Origin: Burkholderia catarinensis
Lineage (GTDB): Bacteria > Pseudomonadota > Gammaproteobacteria > Burkholderiales > Burkholderiaceae
Reading direction: 5' to 3'
Length of the DNA stretch: 64,000 bases
Assembly (NCBI RefSeq): GCF_001883705.2
Contig: NZ_MDEQ02000004.1
Location: 1-64,000 of the forward strand
Shown: positions 43,004 to 52,402 of the stretch, piece by piece
Layout: the number at the start of each line of letters is the position of its first letter
Numbering within the stretch: the stretch's first letter is position 1
The notes under the pieces: model-generated
The model's input: only the letters and a program-made list of their open reading frames with translations
Told to the model about the DNA's origin: nothing
Database searches by the model: none
Position numbers and translations under genes: made by a program

Positions 43004-45112
43004 ATGTCCGATTCCTTCCGCTGGCCCGCCGGGGCCGACCCGTTCCGTTTTCTCGAAGCGCTCGACAGCAAGCGCGCCCGCACGTGGGTCGACGAGCAGA
43101 ATGCGCGCACGCGCGCCGCGCTGCGTGACGACGACGCGTATCGCGCGCTCACGGCGCGTCTCGCGAAAGCGTATCTGCCGCGCGAACGCCCGGTGATCCC
43201 GACCCGCTGGCGCGACTGGGCCTACGACCTGTGGCAGGACGATCTCCATCCGAAGGGGCTGTGGCGCCGCACGCGCTGGGATGACTGGCGCGCCGGCCGG
43301 CCGGCGTGGGAAACGCTGCTCGACGTCGACGCGCTCGGTGCCGAAGAGGGCGAGTCGTGGGTGTTCGAGCAGGATGCGATCCTGTATCCGGACGGCGATC
43401 GCGCGCTGCTGTCGCTGTCGCCGGGCGGCGCCGATGCGGTCGTCGTGCGCGAATTCGATCTTGTCGAGCGCCGTTTCGTCGACGGCGGTTTCACGATCGA
43501 CGAGCCGGGGCATCACACGGTCGGCTGGATCGACCGCGACACCGTCTACGTGAGCTGGGATCGCGGCGAAGCGCATGCGACCGCCGCCGGGTATCCGTAT
43601 GAAGCGCGGCGCTGGGTGCGCGGCACGCCGCTCGCCGATGCACCCGTCGTATTTCGCGGCGAACCCGACGACATCAGCGCGGGCGCAGGGTTCGATCCGA
43701 TCGACAACCGCCACGTCGCGTGGCGCAGCGTCGACTTCTTCGACGCGCATGCGTACCGGCTGACCGACACGGGCGAGTGGGCGCGCTACGACGTGCCGAC
43801 GCATGTCGAGGTCGGGTTCTGGGAAGGCTGGCTCGTGCTGGAGCCGCGCCTCGACTGGGATTGCGATGGCGTGCACCACGCGGGCGGCTCGCTGCTCGCG
43901 ATCCGCGAACAGGCATTCCTGGCCGGGGCGCGCGAATTCACGACGCTGTTCGCGCCGCAGCCGTCGACGTCCGCGTGCACGTGGACGCACACGCGCACGA
44001 CGCTGATCGCGAGCTGGCTCGACGACGTGCACAACCGCACGATGCTATGGCAGCCGCGGCAGGCCGACGACGGCACCTGGACGTGGGACGCGCGGCCGTT
44101 CGACTGGCCGGGCGACGCGCAGATCGACGTCGAGCCCGTCGAAGCGACGCTGAACGACGAGATTTACGTGGACGTCGATACCTATCTCGATCCGCCCGAA
44201 TGCTGGCTGGCCGATCTTGCCGATCGCGCGGACGATGCGCCGTCGCGCCGCGTGTTGCTCGACCGGCCGCCGGTGCAGTTCGATGCGGCGGGGCTCGTCG
44301 TGCGGCGCGCGAGCGCGCGCTCGCAAGACGGCACGGCGGTGCCGTACACGCTGATCGGGCCGCGCGATGCGCTCGATGCACCGGAAGGCGCCGCACGCGT
44401 CGCTCGGCCGTGCCTGCTGTCGGGCTATGGCGGCTTTGCGATCCCGAACCTGCCGGGCTACAGCGACGCGTTCGGCATCGCGTGGCTCGAGCGCGGCGGC
44501 GTCATGGCGTTCGCGCATATCCGCGGCGGCGGCGAGTTCGGGCCGCGCTGGCACGTCGACGCACAGCGCGAACACCGGCAGCGTTCGTTCGACGATTTCA
44601 TCGCGGTGGCCGAGGATCTGGCCGCGACCGGCGTGACCACGGCCGCGCAGCTCGGGATCGAGGGCGGCAGCAACGGCGGGCTGCTGGTCGCCGCGTGCAT
44701 GGCGCAACGGCCGGAGCTGTTCGGCGCGGTGCTCTGCCGCGTGCCGCTGCTCGACATGCGGCGCTATCCGAAGCTGCATGCGGGCGCCGCGTGGCTCGAC
44801 GAATACGGCGACCCGGACGATCCGCGCGAAGGCGCGGCGCTGGCCGCGTATTCGCCGTATCACCGCGTGCGCGAAGGCGTCGCGTATCCGCCTTTACTGC
44901 TGACGACGTCGACGCGCGACGACCGCGTGCATCCCGCGCATGCGCGCAAGATGGCCGCGCGCATGCATGCGCTCGGTCACGAACGGGTGTGGTACTGGGA
45001 GAACACCGACGGCGGCCACGGCAGTGCCGACGATCTGGAGCGTGCGGAAGCCGACGCGGCCGAATTCGGGTTCCTGTGGGCCCATCTCGGGCCGGCGCCC
45101 GCGCGGCGCTGA
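43004..45112 (+). CDS. Prolyl oligopeptidase family serine peptidase (S9)
   Basis: A 702-residue S9-family peptidase: N-terminal beta-propeller and C-terminal alpha/beta hydrolase. Catalytic triad visible: Ser in GIEGGSNGGLLVAACM, Asp in TSTRDDRVHPAHARK, His in NTDGGHGSADD. The ICYGGFAIPNLPGYSDAFGIAWLERGG-like block (starting LLSGYGGFAI) is typical of the POP/oligopeptidase B branch. No signal peptide, so cytoplasmic. It cleaves short peptides after Pro or basic residues; the specificity is not readable. Confidence 0.9.
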   Translation: MSDSFRWPAGADPFRFLEALDSKRARTWVDEQNARTRAALRDDDAYRALTARLAKAYLPRERPVIPTRWRDWAYDLWQDDLHPKGLWRRTRWDDWRAGRPAWETLLDVDALGAEEGESWVFEQDAILYPDGDRALLSLSPGGADAVVVREFDLVERRFVDGGFTIDEPGHHTVGWIDRDTVYVSWDRGEAHATAAGYPYEARRWVRGTPLADAPVVFRGEPDDISAGAGFDPIDNRHVAWRSVDFFDAHAYRLTDTGEWARYDVPTHVEVGFWEGWLVLEPRLDWDCDGVHHAGGSLLAIREQAFLAGAREFTTLFAPQPSTSACTWTHTRTTLIASWLDDVHNRTMLWQPRQADDGTWTWDARPFDWPGDAQIDVEPVEATLNDEIYVDVDTYLDPPECWLADLADRADDAPSRRVLLDRPPVQFDAAGLVVRRASARSQDGTAVPYTLIGPRDALDAPEGAARVARPCLLSGYGGFAIPNLPGYSDAFGIAWLERGGVMAFAHIRGGGEFGPRWHVDAQREHRQRSFDDFIAVAEDLAATGVTTAAQLGIEGGSNGGLLVAACMAQRPELFGAVLCRVPLLDMRRYPKLHAGAAWLDEYGDPDDPREGAALAAYSPYHRVREGVAYPPLLLTTSTRDDRVHPAHARKMAARMHALGHERVWYWENTDGGHGSADDLERAEADAAEFGFLWAHLGPAPARR

Positions 45113-45135
45113 TCGCGCGCGGGCCGATCGAACGA

Positions 45136-45912
45136 TCAGCCGACGACCGCGATGACGGGCGTGTGGTCGGACGGCTGTTCCCACGTGCGCGGCGTACGGT
45201 CGACCTCGCACGACGTGCAGGTTTGCGCGAGCGCCGGCGACAGCAGGATGTGGTCGATGCGCAGCCCCGCGTTGCGGCGGAACGCCATCATCCGGTAGTC
45301 CCACCACGTGAAGGTCTTCTCGGGCTGCTCGAAGCGGCGGAACGCATCGACGAAGCCGAGCTCGATCAGCTTCGCGAAGTGCGCGCGCTCCTGCGGCGAC
45401 ACGAGGTTCTGGCCTTCCCATTTCGCGGGGTCGTGCACGTCGCGGTCTTCCGGCGCGATGTTGTAGTCGCCGAGCAGCGCGAGCTTCGGATAGCGCTGCA
45501 TCTCGGCGCTCAGCCACGCATGCAGTGCGTCGAGCCATTGCATCTTGTAGACGAACTTGTCGGAGTCGGGCGCCTGGCCGTTCGGGAAATACGCGGATAC
45601 GATGCGCACGCCTTCGACCGTCACGGCGACCACGCGCTGCTGCGGATCGTCGAAGCCGGGGATGTTGCGCACGATGTCCGATTCGTCGACGGCGAGCGTG
45701 TCGCGCACGAGGATCGCGACGCCGTTGTAGGTCTTCTGGCCCGTGAACCAGCTGCGGTAGCCGATGGCCTCGAGATCGGCGCGCGGATACTTCTCGTCCG
45801 GCAGCTTCAGTTCCTGCAGGCACAGCACGTCGGTTCCGCTTTGCGCGATCCAGTCGAGCACGTGCTGCTTGCGGACGTTGAGCGAGTTGACGTTCCAGGT
45901 GGCGATTTTCAT
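45136..45912 (-). CDS. xthA: Exodeoxyribonuclease III
   Basis: A 258-residue AP endonuclease/3'-exonuclease of base excision repair. The family start MKIATWNVNSLNVRKQHVLDWI gives ATG 45912. Then LCLQELKLPDEKYP with the catalytic Glu, GDYNIAPEDRDVHDP, and the C-terminal LRIDHILLSP and SDHTPVIAVV with the catalytic Asp-His pair. The longer open frame upstream is Arg/Ala-rich and overlaps the tRNA promoter region. Confidence 0.95.
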   Translation of the reverse strand: MKIATWNVNSLNVRKQHVLDWIAQSGTDVLCLQELKLPDEKYPRADLEAIGYRSWFTGQKTYNGVAILVRDTLAVDESDIVRNIPGFDDPQQRVVAVTVEGVRIVSAYFPNGQAPDSDKFVYKMQWLDALHAWLSAEMQRYPKLALLGDYNIAPEDRDVHDPAKWEGQNLVSPQERAHFAKLIELGFVDAFRRFEQPEKTFTWWDYRMMAFRRNAGLRIDHILLSPALAQTCTSCEVDRTPRTWEQPSDHTPVIAVVG

Positions 45913-46052
45913 GAACGGGAGTGCGTGCGGGGTGAATGCGAAGGCCGCCATCTTACCGCGAGCACGGGGCGCGAACGCGCGCGATACGCGATGCGAAGCA
46001 CGCGCCGCGCATCGCGATATCGACGACCCGCGAAGAAATTGTGACAAAGGTA

Positions 46053-46081
46053 TTGACGTGAGTACTCCCTCACCCTATAAT
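46053..46081 (+). promoter_or_regulatory. Sigma-70 promoter of initiator tRNA
   Basis: TTGACG (46053-46058), 17 bp, TATAAT (46076-46081), close to consensus, ending 12 bases before the tRNA. Confidence 0.88.
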
Positions 46082-46093
46082 TTATTTCTCTGA

Positions 46094-46170
<77 letters not shown>

Positions 46171-46223
46171 AGCACACCTGACGATGTGCAGCGCAGTTGA
46201 CCGATGCGCGCTTCGTCGACAAG

Positions 46224-46249
46224 AACCCGGCCCCGTGCCGGGTTTTTTG
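46224..46249 (+). terminator. Terminator of initiator tRNA
   Basis: An 8-bp stem AACCCGGC/GCCGGGTT followed by a run of T, 54 bases behind the tRNA. Confidence 0.88.
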
Positions 46250-46265
46250 TTTTCTGCGTGCGCAA

Positions 46266-46958
46266 TCAGCGCGCCGCCCATTCGACTGCCGCCTTCGCAT
46301 GCAACGCGGTCGTGTCGAACACCGGCAGAGGCGAGTCGTCCGCGCCGATCAGCAGCGTGATTTCCGTGCAGCCGAGGATCACGGCCTGCGCGCCGCGCTG
46401 CGCCAGTTCCTCGATGATTGTCACATACGTCGCGCGCGATTCCGGCGAGATGACGCCGTGGCACAGCTCGTCGTAGATGATCCGGTGCACGTCGTCGCGC
46501 CCGCGTTCGTCAGGCACGAGCACCTCCATGCCGAATTTCCCGCGCAGCCGCTCCGCATAGAACGGCAACTCCATCGTGTAGCGCGTGCCGAGCAGCGCGA
46601 CGCGCTCGACGCCCGCTTCGCGCAGCGCGGCGCCGGTCGGATCGGCGATGTGCAGGAACGGCAGCGCCACCGCGGCTTCGATCGCGTCGTGCACGCGGTG
46701 CATCGTGTTGGTCGTCAGCACGACGAGATCGGCGCCGGCCGCTTCGAGCTGTCGCGCGGCACCGGCCATCCGTTCGCCGAGCGCGGCCCAGTCGTGCGTG
46801 CGCTGCAGCGCTTCGATCTCCGCGAAATCGACCGTCACGAGCACGCTCTTCGCGTTGTGGTGTCCGCCGTGCAGCGCTTTCGAGTGGCGGTTGATCATCC
46901 GGTAGTACTCGGCCGACGATTCCCAGCTCATTCCACCGATCAGTCCGATCGTCTTCAT
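46266..46958 (-). CDS. Broad-specificity amino acid racemase (YgeA/RacX type)
   Basis: A 230-residue Asp/Glu racemase family protein. It has GLIGGMSWESSAEYYRMIN at the start, the first catalytic position as Thr in VVLTTNTMHRV (about residues 80-90), and the second as Cys in AVILGCTEITLLI (about 192-204). The Thr/Cys pair is that of YgeA-type broad-specificity racemases rather than the two-Cys glutamate racemases. It makes D-amino acids or recovers L-forms; the substrate is not evident. Converges on the tRNA terminator. Confidence 0.88.
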   Translation of the reverse strand: MKTIGLIGGMSWESSAEYYRMINRHSKALHGGHHNAKSVLVTVDFAEIEALQRTHDWAALGERMAGAARQLEAAGADLVVLTTNTMHRVHDAIEAAVALPFLHIADPTGAALREAGVERVALLGTRYTMELPFYAERLRGKFGMEVLVPDERGRDDVHRIIYDELCHGVISPESRATYVTIIEELAQRGAQAVILGCTEITLLIGADDSPLPVFDTTALHAKAAVEWAAR

Positions 46959-47092
46959 CCGTCACCTTTGCGTTTCGTATGTCGTGACAGTCGAGTATAG
47001 GGGCCGGTGCGTGCGCACGGCGGTACGATCCGCGCGAAGCGGACCGGTACGGCGCAGCCGGGCGGGGTCGCACGCGACAGTTGAAACCGGCA

Positions 47093-47108
47093 CTGTGTTT
47101 TTGTACAG
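47093..47108 (+). promoter_or_regulatory. LexA (SOS) box upstream of dinB
   Basis: CTGTGTTTTTGTACAG fits CTG-N10-CAG with the T-rich/TA-containing centre. It lies 11 bases before a GTG and 77 before the ATG of dinB, so dinB should be SOS-regulated. Confidence 0.82.
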
Positions 47109-47118
47109 TATCGGCACC

Positions 47119-48258
47119 GTGAACCCGACCATCATTCCGCCTGCCGATCCGCACGTGCCGCCGCCGGCCGACGCGCTGCCGCGCATGCGCAAGATCATTC
47201 ACTGCGACTGCGACTGTTTCTACGCGTCGGTCGAGATGCGCGACGACCCGTCGCTGCGCAACCGGCCGCTCGCGGTCGGCGGCCGGCCCGACCAGCGCGG
47301 CGTGATCGCGACCTGCAACTACGAGGCGCGCCGCTACGGCGTGCATTCGGCGATGTCGTCGGCGCTGGCGATGCGCAAGTGCCCGGACCTGCTGATCCTG
47401 CCGTCCGCGATGGACAAGTACCGTGCGGCGTCGCGGCAGATCATGGCGATCTATCGCGACTACACGCCCGACGTCGAGCCGCTGTCGCTCGACGAGGCGT
47501 ACCTTGACGTCAGCGGGTCGGAGCGGTGCCAGGGCAGCGCGACGCTGATTGCGCGCGAGATCCGCCAGCGCGTGCACGACACGGTCGGCGTGACCGTGTC
47601 GGCCGGCGTCGCGCCGAACAAGTTCATCGCGAAGATCGCGTCCGACTGGAACAAGCCGGACGGCCTGTTCGTCGTGCGGCCGCACGAGATCGACGCGTTC
47701 GTCGCGGCGCTGCCGGTGCGCAAGCTGCATGGCGTGGGCAAGGTGACGGCCACGCGGCTCGACCGGCTCGGCATCCAGACCTGCGCGCAATTGCGCGACT
47801 GGCCGCTGATCGACCTGCACCGCGAGTTCGGCGCGTTCGGGCGGCGGCTGTACGAACTGTCGCGCGGAATTGACGACCGGCCCGTGCAGGCCGACCAGGA
47901 GCGCAAGTCGGTCAGCGTCGAGACGACCTATGTGACCGACCTGACGACGCTCGAGCAATGCGCGGAGGAAATCCGCCGCCTCGTCGTGCAGCTCGACGCG
48001 CGGATCGCGCGCGCGGGCGCCGCGCGGTCGGTCCGCAAGCTGTACGTGAAGATCCGCTTCGCCGATTTCCAGCGCACGACGGTCGAGTGCGTGGCCGACG
48101 CGACGAATGCGGACACGGCCGTCACGCTGCTCGCGAAGGGGCTGCAACGGCGCGCGCAGCCCGTGCGGCTGCTCGGCGTCGGCGTGCGCATCGACGAGGA
48201 TACGGCCGAGCGCCACGGGCAGTTCTCGCTGTTCGACGACGAACCGTCGGCGCCATGA
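47119..48258 (+). CDS. dinB: DNA polymerase IV
   Basis: A Y-family translesion polymerase. The conserved start is MRKIIHCDCDCFYASVEMRDD (ATG 47185, 357 aa) with the metal Asp residues. The in-frame GTG at 47119, just after the LexA box, would give 379 aa with a Pro-rich leader; neither has a good ribosome-binding site. SLDEAYLDVSG holds the second acidic pair. SAGVAPNKFIAKIASDWNKPDG and LHGVGKVTATRLDRLGI (helix-hairpin-helix) follow, then the little-finger domain. The C terminus QFSLFDD resembles a beta-clamp binding peptide. Confidence 0.95.
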   Translation: MNPTIIPPADPHVPPPADALPRMRKIIHCDCDCFYASVEMRDDPSLRNRPLAVGGRPDQRGVIATCNYEARRYGVHSAMSSALAMRKCPDLLILPSAMDKYRAASRQIMAIYRDYTPDVEPLSLDEAYLDVSGSERCQGSATLIAREIRQRVHDTVGVTVSAGVAPNKFIAKIASDWNKPDGLFVVRPHEIDAFVAALPVRKLHGVGKVTATRLDRLGIQTCAQLRDWPLIDLHREFGAFGRRLYELSRGIDDRPVQADQERKSVSVETTYVTDLTTLEQCAEEIRRLVVQLDARIARAGAARSVRKLYVKIRFADFQRTTVECVADATNADTAVTLLAKGLQRRAQPVRLLGVGVRIDEDTAERHGQFSLFDDEPSAP

Positions 48259-48263
48259 AAAAA

Positions 48264-48285
48264 GCACCGCCGAAGCGGTGCCTTT
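48264..48285. terminator. Terminator between dinB and prlC
   Basis: A 7-bp stem GCACCGC/GCGGTGC with CGAA loop, A-run on one side and CTTT on the other, between converging genes. Confidence 0.7.
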
Positions 48286-48325
48286 CGATGCGCCCGGAAG
48301 GGCCGGGCTGGGCTGGGCGGCGCGC

Positions 48326-50413
48326 TCAGTGCGTGGGCGCGGCCATCCCGTTGTGGCGCAGCAGTGCATCGATCTGCGGCTCGCGGCCGCGGAACGCCTT
48401 GAACGATTCCATCGCCGGGCGGCTGCCGCCGACCTCGAGGATTTCGCGGCGATAGCGCGTGCCGGTCGCCGCGTCGAGCACGCTGCCGCTCGCGGCGGCG
48501 GCTTCCTCGAACGCCGCGTACGCGTCGGCCGACAGCACCTCGGCCCACTTGTAGCTGTAGTAGCCGGCCGCGTAGCCGCCCGCGAAGATGTGGCTGAACG
48601 TGTTCGGCCAGCGCGAGAACGCCGCCTGCGGGATCACGTGGTAGCGCTCGTTGATCTCGCGCGCGAACGCGGTCACGCCGGTGGCGCCCGCCGGGTCGAA
48701 GTCGACGTGCAGCAGCATGTCGAACATCGAGAACACGATCTGGCGCAGCGTGCCGAGGCCGCTCTGGAAATTCTTCGCGGCGATCATCTTGTCGAACAGC
48801 GCGCGCGGCAGCGTGGCGCCCGTATCGATATGCGACGACATCGACGACAGCACGTCCCACTCCCAGCAGAAGTTTTCCATAAACTGCGACGGCAGCTCGA
48901 CCGCATCCCATTCGACGCCGTTGATGCCCGACACGCCGAGCTCGTCGACGCGCGTGAGCATGTGGTGCAGCCCGTGGCCGAACTCATGGAACAGCGTGAT
49001 GACTTCGTCGTGCGTGAAGCATGCGGGCTTGCCACCGATCGGCGCCGAGAAGTTGCAGGTGAGATAGGCAACGGGCGTCTGCACGTCGCTGCCGCGTTTC
49101 GCGCGCGAACGCGCGTCGTCCATCCATGCGCCGCCGCGCTTGCCTTCGCGTGCGTACAGGTCGAGATAGAACTGCGCGACGAGCGAGCCGTCGCGGTTCT
49201 CGACGCGGAAGAAGCGCACGTCCTTGTGCCACACCGGCGCGTCGTCCGGCTTGATCCGCACGCCGAACAGCGTCTCGGTGACGGTGAACAGGCCCTTCAG
49301 CGCGGCCGGTTCCGGGAAGTACTGCTTGACCTCGTTTTCCGAGAACGCATAGCGCTGCTGGCGCAGCTTTTCGGCCGCGTACGCGACGTCCCACGGCGCG
49401 AGTTCCGCGAGGCCGAGTTCCTTCGCGGCGAACGTGCGCAGTTCGTCCCAGTCCTTGTCCGCGTGCGGGCGCGCGCGCGTCGCGAGATCCTCGAGGAACG
49501 CGATCACCTGCTGCGGCGATTCGGCCATCTTCGGCGCGAGCGACACTTCGGCAAAGTTGCGGTAGCCGAGCATCTGCGCCTCTTCGCGGCGCAGCTTCAG
49601 CTCGTCGGCGACGATCGCCGTGTTGTCCCATTCGGCCTTGCCGTCGCCGTACTGCGGCCCGAGTTCCGACGCGCGCGTTGCATAGGCGCGGTAGAGCGTC
49701 TCGCGCAGCGCGCGGTTGTCCGCGTACTGCAGCACCGGGAAGTACGACGGGAAGTGCAGCGTGAATTTCCAGCCGTCCTTGCCGTCCTTCTGCGCGGCTT
49801 CGCGGGCGCCCTCGATTGCGTCGCCGGGCAGGCCGGCCAGCTCGGCTTCGTCCTGCACGAAGTACGCGTACGCGTTGGTCGCGTCGAGCACGTGGTCGGA
49901 GAACGCCTTCGACAGCGCGGCCTGCTGTTCCTGCAGTTCCGCGAAGCGTGGCTTGCGGTCCTCCGGCAGCTCGGCGCCCGACAGGCGGAAGTCGCGCAGC
50001 GCGTTGTCGAGGATCTTCTTGCGCTCGGCGGACAGCGTTGCGTATTCGGCGCTGGCGGCGATCGCCTTGTATTTCTCGTACAGCGCGAGATTCTGGCCGA
50101 CGCTCGACCAGAACTCGGTCACGCGCGGCAGGTTCTCGCCGTATGCGGCCCGCAGTTCGGGCGTATCGGCGACCGCATTCAGGTGGCCGACGATGCCCCA
50201 CGCGCGGCCGAGCGGCTCCGTCGCGTACTCGACCGTCTCGACGACGGCGGCCCAGGTCGCCGGCGTCGCGGGCGCGCTCGCGGCCTCGACCGCGCGGCCG
50301 GCGGCATCGAGCAGCGTATCGAGCGCGGGCGTGACGTGCTCCGGGCGGATCTCGCCGAAGCGGGGCAGGCCGGAGAAGTCGAGGAGCGGATTGGTATTGG
50401 CGCTGGCGGACAT
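48326..50413 (-). CDS. prlC: Oligopeptidase A (M3 metallopeptidase)
   Basis: A 695-residue zinc oligopeptidase of the M3A family, degrading short peptides, including cleaved signal peptides, in the cytoplasm. The zinc site is VITLFHEFGHGLHHML (HExxH), with the downstream Glu in the GVSGINGVEWDAVELPSQ region. ATG 50413 is the family start (MSASANTNPLLDFSGLPRF); the longer frame runs into the intergenic region. A normal-length protein. Confidence 0.94.
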   Translation of the reverse strand: MSASANTNPLLDFSGLPRFGEIRPEHVTPALDTLLDAAGRAVEAASAPATPATWAAVVETVEYATEPLGRAWGIVGHLNAVADTPELRAAYGENLPRVTEFWSSVGQNLALYEKYKAIAASAEYATLSAERKKILDNALRDFRLSGAELPEDRKPRFAELQEQQAALSKAFSDHVLDATNAYAYFVQDEAELAGLPGDAIEGAREAAQKDGKDGWKFTLHFPSYFPVLQYADNRALRETLYRAYATRASELGPQYGDGKAEWDNTAIVADELKLRREEAQMLGYRNFAEVSLAPKMAESPQQVIAFLEDLATRARPHADKDWDELRTFAAKELGLAELAPWDVAYAAEKLRQQRYAFSENEVKQYFPEPAALKGLFTVTETLFGVRIKPDDAPVWHKDVRFFRVENRDGSLVAQFYLDLYAREGKRGGAWMDDARSRAKRGSDVQTPVAYLTCNFSAPIGGKPACFTHDEVITLFHEFGHGLHHMLTRVDELGVSGINGVEWDAVELPSQFMENFCWEWDVLSSMSSHIDTGATLPRALFDKMIAAKNFQSGLGTLRQIVFSMFDMLLHVDFDPAGATGVTAFAREINERYHVIPQAAFSRWPNTFSHIFAGGYAAGYYSYKWAEVLSADAYAAFEEAAAASGSVLDAATGTRYRREILEVGGSRPAMESFKAFRGREPQIDALLRHNGMAAPTH

Positions 50414-50640
50414 AAGACTCCCTGTCTGTTGCCGGATGAACCGGGATGAAAAGGGTAACGGCGGCGAGGCGCGACGGCGCCCGATACCGACATTATTGGG
50501 GCGCATCGTGCGCTTTCCAATCGTTAGTTTCTAACGGCGCGATTGACGCAGGGGCGGATGCGGGGCGACGTGCGGCCGGCGCAGCGAGGCCGGCGAGGCG
50601 CCGGCGCACGGAACCGCGCGCCGGCTGAACGGGCAGGCGG

Positions 50641-51501
50641 TCAGGCGGCCGCGGCGGCGGCGCGCTCGGCGGCTTCGATCGTGTTGATCAGCAGCATCGT
50701 GATGGTCATCGGGCCGACGCCACCCGGCACCGGCGTGATGTGGCCGGCCACTTCCTTCACGCCCGCGAAGTCGACGTCGCCGCACAGCTTGCCCGCGTCG
50801 TCGCGGTTCATGCCGACGTCGATCACCGTCGCGCCGGGCTTCACCATGTCGGCGGTCAGGATGTTGCGCTTGCCGACCGCGGCGACCACGATGTCGGCCT
50901 CACGCGTGTGCGCGGCGAGGTCGCGCGTCTTGCTGTGGCAGATCGTCACGGTCGCGCCGGCTTCGAGCAGCAGCATCGCCATCGGCTTGCCGACGATGTT
51001 CGAGCGACCGATCACGACTGCGTTCGCACCCTGCAGCGCGATGTCGTGCGCCTCGAACATCTTCATCACGCCGTACGGCGTGCACGGACGGAACAGCGGC
51101 TTGCCGGTCATCAGCGCGCCGGCGTTCGCGACGTGAAAACCGTCGACGTCCTTCTCCGGCGCGATCGCCTCGATCACCTTGTGGCTGTCGATGTGGGCGG
51201 GCAGCGGCAGCTGGACGAGGATGCCGTGGATCTTCGGGTCGCGGTTCAGCTCGTCGATGCGCGCGAGCAGGTCGGCCTCCGACAGCGTTGCCGGGTACAC
51301 ATCCTTCAGCGAGAAGAAACCGTTGTCCTCGCAAGCCTTGATCTTGTTGCGCACATAGACTTCGCTCGCCGGGTTTTCGCCGACGAGGATCACCGCGAGA
51401 CCGGGCTGGTGGCCGCGAGCGGTCAGGGCGGCGGCACGTTCGGCAGCTTGCGCGCGCAGGGTCTTCGAAAGGGCGTTGCCGTCGATGAGGAGGGCTGTCA
51501 T
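50641..51501 (-). CDS. folD: Methylenetetrahydrofolate dehydrogenase/cyclohydrolase
   Basis: A 286-residue bifunctional enzyme of one-carbon metabolism, 5,10-methylene-THF to 10-formyl-THF with NADP. Catalytic Tyr/Lys in [16 protein letters not shown]; the signature [25 protein letters not shown]; and the nucleotide-binding [22 protein letters not shown] 51501 begins the family N terminus [13 protein letters not shown]. Confidence 0.97.
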   Translation of the reverse strand: MTALLIDGNALSKTLRAQAAERAAALTARGHQPGLAVILVGENPASEVYVRNKIKACEDNGFFSLKDVYPATLSEADLLARIDELNRDPKIHGILVQLPLPAHIDSHKVIEAIAPEKDVDGFHVANAGALMTGKPLFRPCTPYGVMKMFEAHDIALQGANAVVIGRSNIVGKPMAMLLLEAGATVTICHSKTRDLAAHTREADIVVAAVGKRNILTADMVKPGATVIDVGMNRDDAGKLCGDVDFAGVKEVAGHITPVPGGVGPMTITMLLINTIEAAERAAAAAA

Positions 51502-51763
51502 GGTGGTGGGTCCTGCCGGGAAGTTGGAATGCGGGCGTGCGGCGCGCGAAGCGCCGCAGCAAAGCACGCAATTATACCGTTCGCCTGCTGCCGTCCGACA
51601 GCGAATCAGCGAGAAGCGTCATGGCCGCGGCGCTCGCGCGCCGGGAGGAAGGCCGCCGCCGCGCGAGTGGGCCGCATCGCGCGGGGCGGCGAGGGCCGGC
51701 ACGCTATCAGCATGCACGGGCCCCGGGGGCCTGGCGGGCAGCGCCGCCGCGGCCGGCGAACGC

Positions 51764-52402
51764 TCAGGCCTGCTTCTTGGACAGCGCGAGGCGCAGCAGG
51801 TCGGCCACCGTGTTGACGTTGAGCTTTTCCATGATGTTCGCGCGGTGCGCCTCGACCGTCTTGATGCTGATGCCGAGATCGTCGGCGATCTGCTTGTTCA
51901 GGCGGCCCGCGATGATCCGTTCGAGCACCTGCTGCTCGCGCGCGGTCAGCTTCGACAGGCGTTCGGTCGCCGCACGCTGTTCCTGGACGCTCTTGCTTTC
52001 GCTTCGGGCCTTGTCGAGCATCCGCTCGACGAGCTTGCGCAACTCGGCTTCGTCGAACGGTTTCTCGATAAAGTCCATCGCACCCTTTTTCATCGTCGAT
52101 ACGGCCATCGGCACGTCGCCGTGACCCGTGACGAAGATGATCGGCAGCGCGGCATTGTCGGCAATCAGGCGTTCCTGCAGTTCGAGGCCGCTCATGCCCG
52201 ACATCCGCACGTCGAGGATCAGGCACGCAATCTGACCGGCCTGCTGGGCAGGCTGGTACGCATCGAGGAATTGCTCGGCGCTCGAGAAGCATTGCACGCG
52301 ATAGCCGTTCGCCTCCAGCAGCCAGCGCAGCGAGTCCCGTACGGCCTCGTCGTCGTCGACGACAAAGACGGTTTCCTGAGTGGTGGTGACAGGGCTATTC
52401 AT
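51764..52402 (-). CDS. FixJ/LuxR-type response regulator
   Basis: A 212-residue regulator. Receiver domain: TVFVVDDDEAVRDSLRWLLEA, phospho-Asp in LILDVRMSGMSG, Lys in FIEKPFDEAEL. Output domain: LuxR/GerE HTH (LTAREQQVLERIIAGRLNKQIADDLGISIKTVEAHRANIMEKL). The four-base overlap with the kinase gene shows they are partners. The pair resembles the FixLJ system described in the Burkholderia cepacia complex, a known site of adaptive mutation in chronic infection; I cannot confirm identity from sequence alone. Confidence 0.92.
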   Translation of the reverse strand: MNSPVTTTQETVFVVDDDEAVRDSLRWLLEANGYRVQCFSSAEQFLDAYQPAQQAGQIACLILDVRMSGMSGLELQERLIADNAALPIIFVTGHGDVPMAVSTMKKGAMDFIEKPFDEAELRKLVERMLDKARSESKSVQEQRAATERLSKLTAREQQVLERIIAGRLNKQIADDLGISIKTVEAHRANIMEKLNVNTVADLLRLALSKKQA

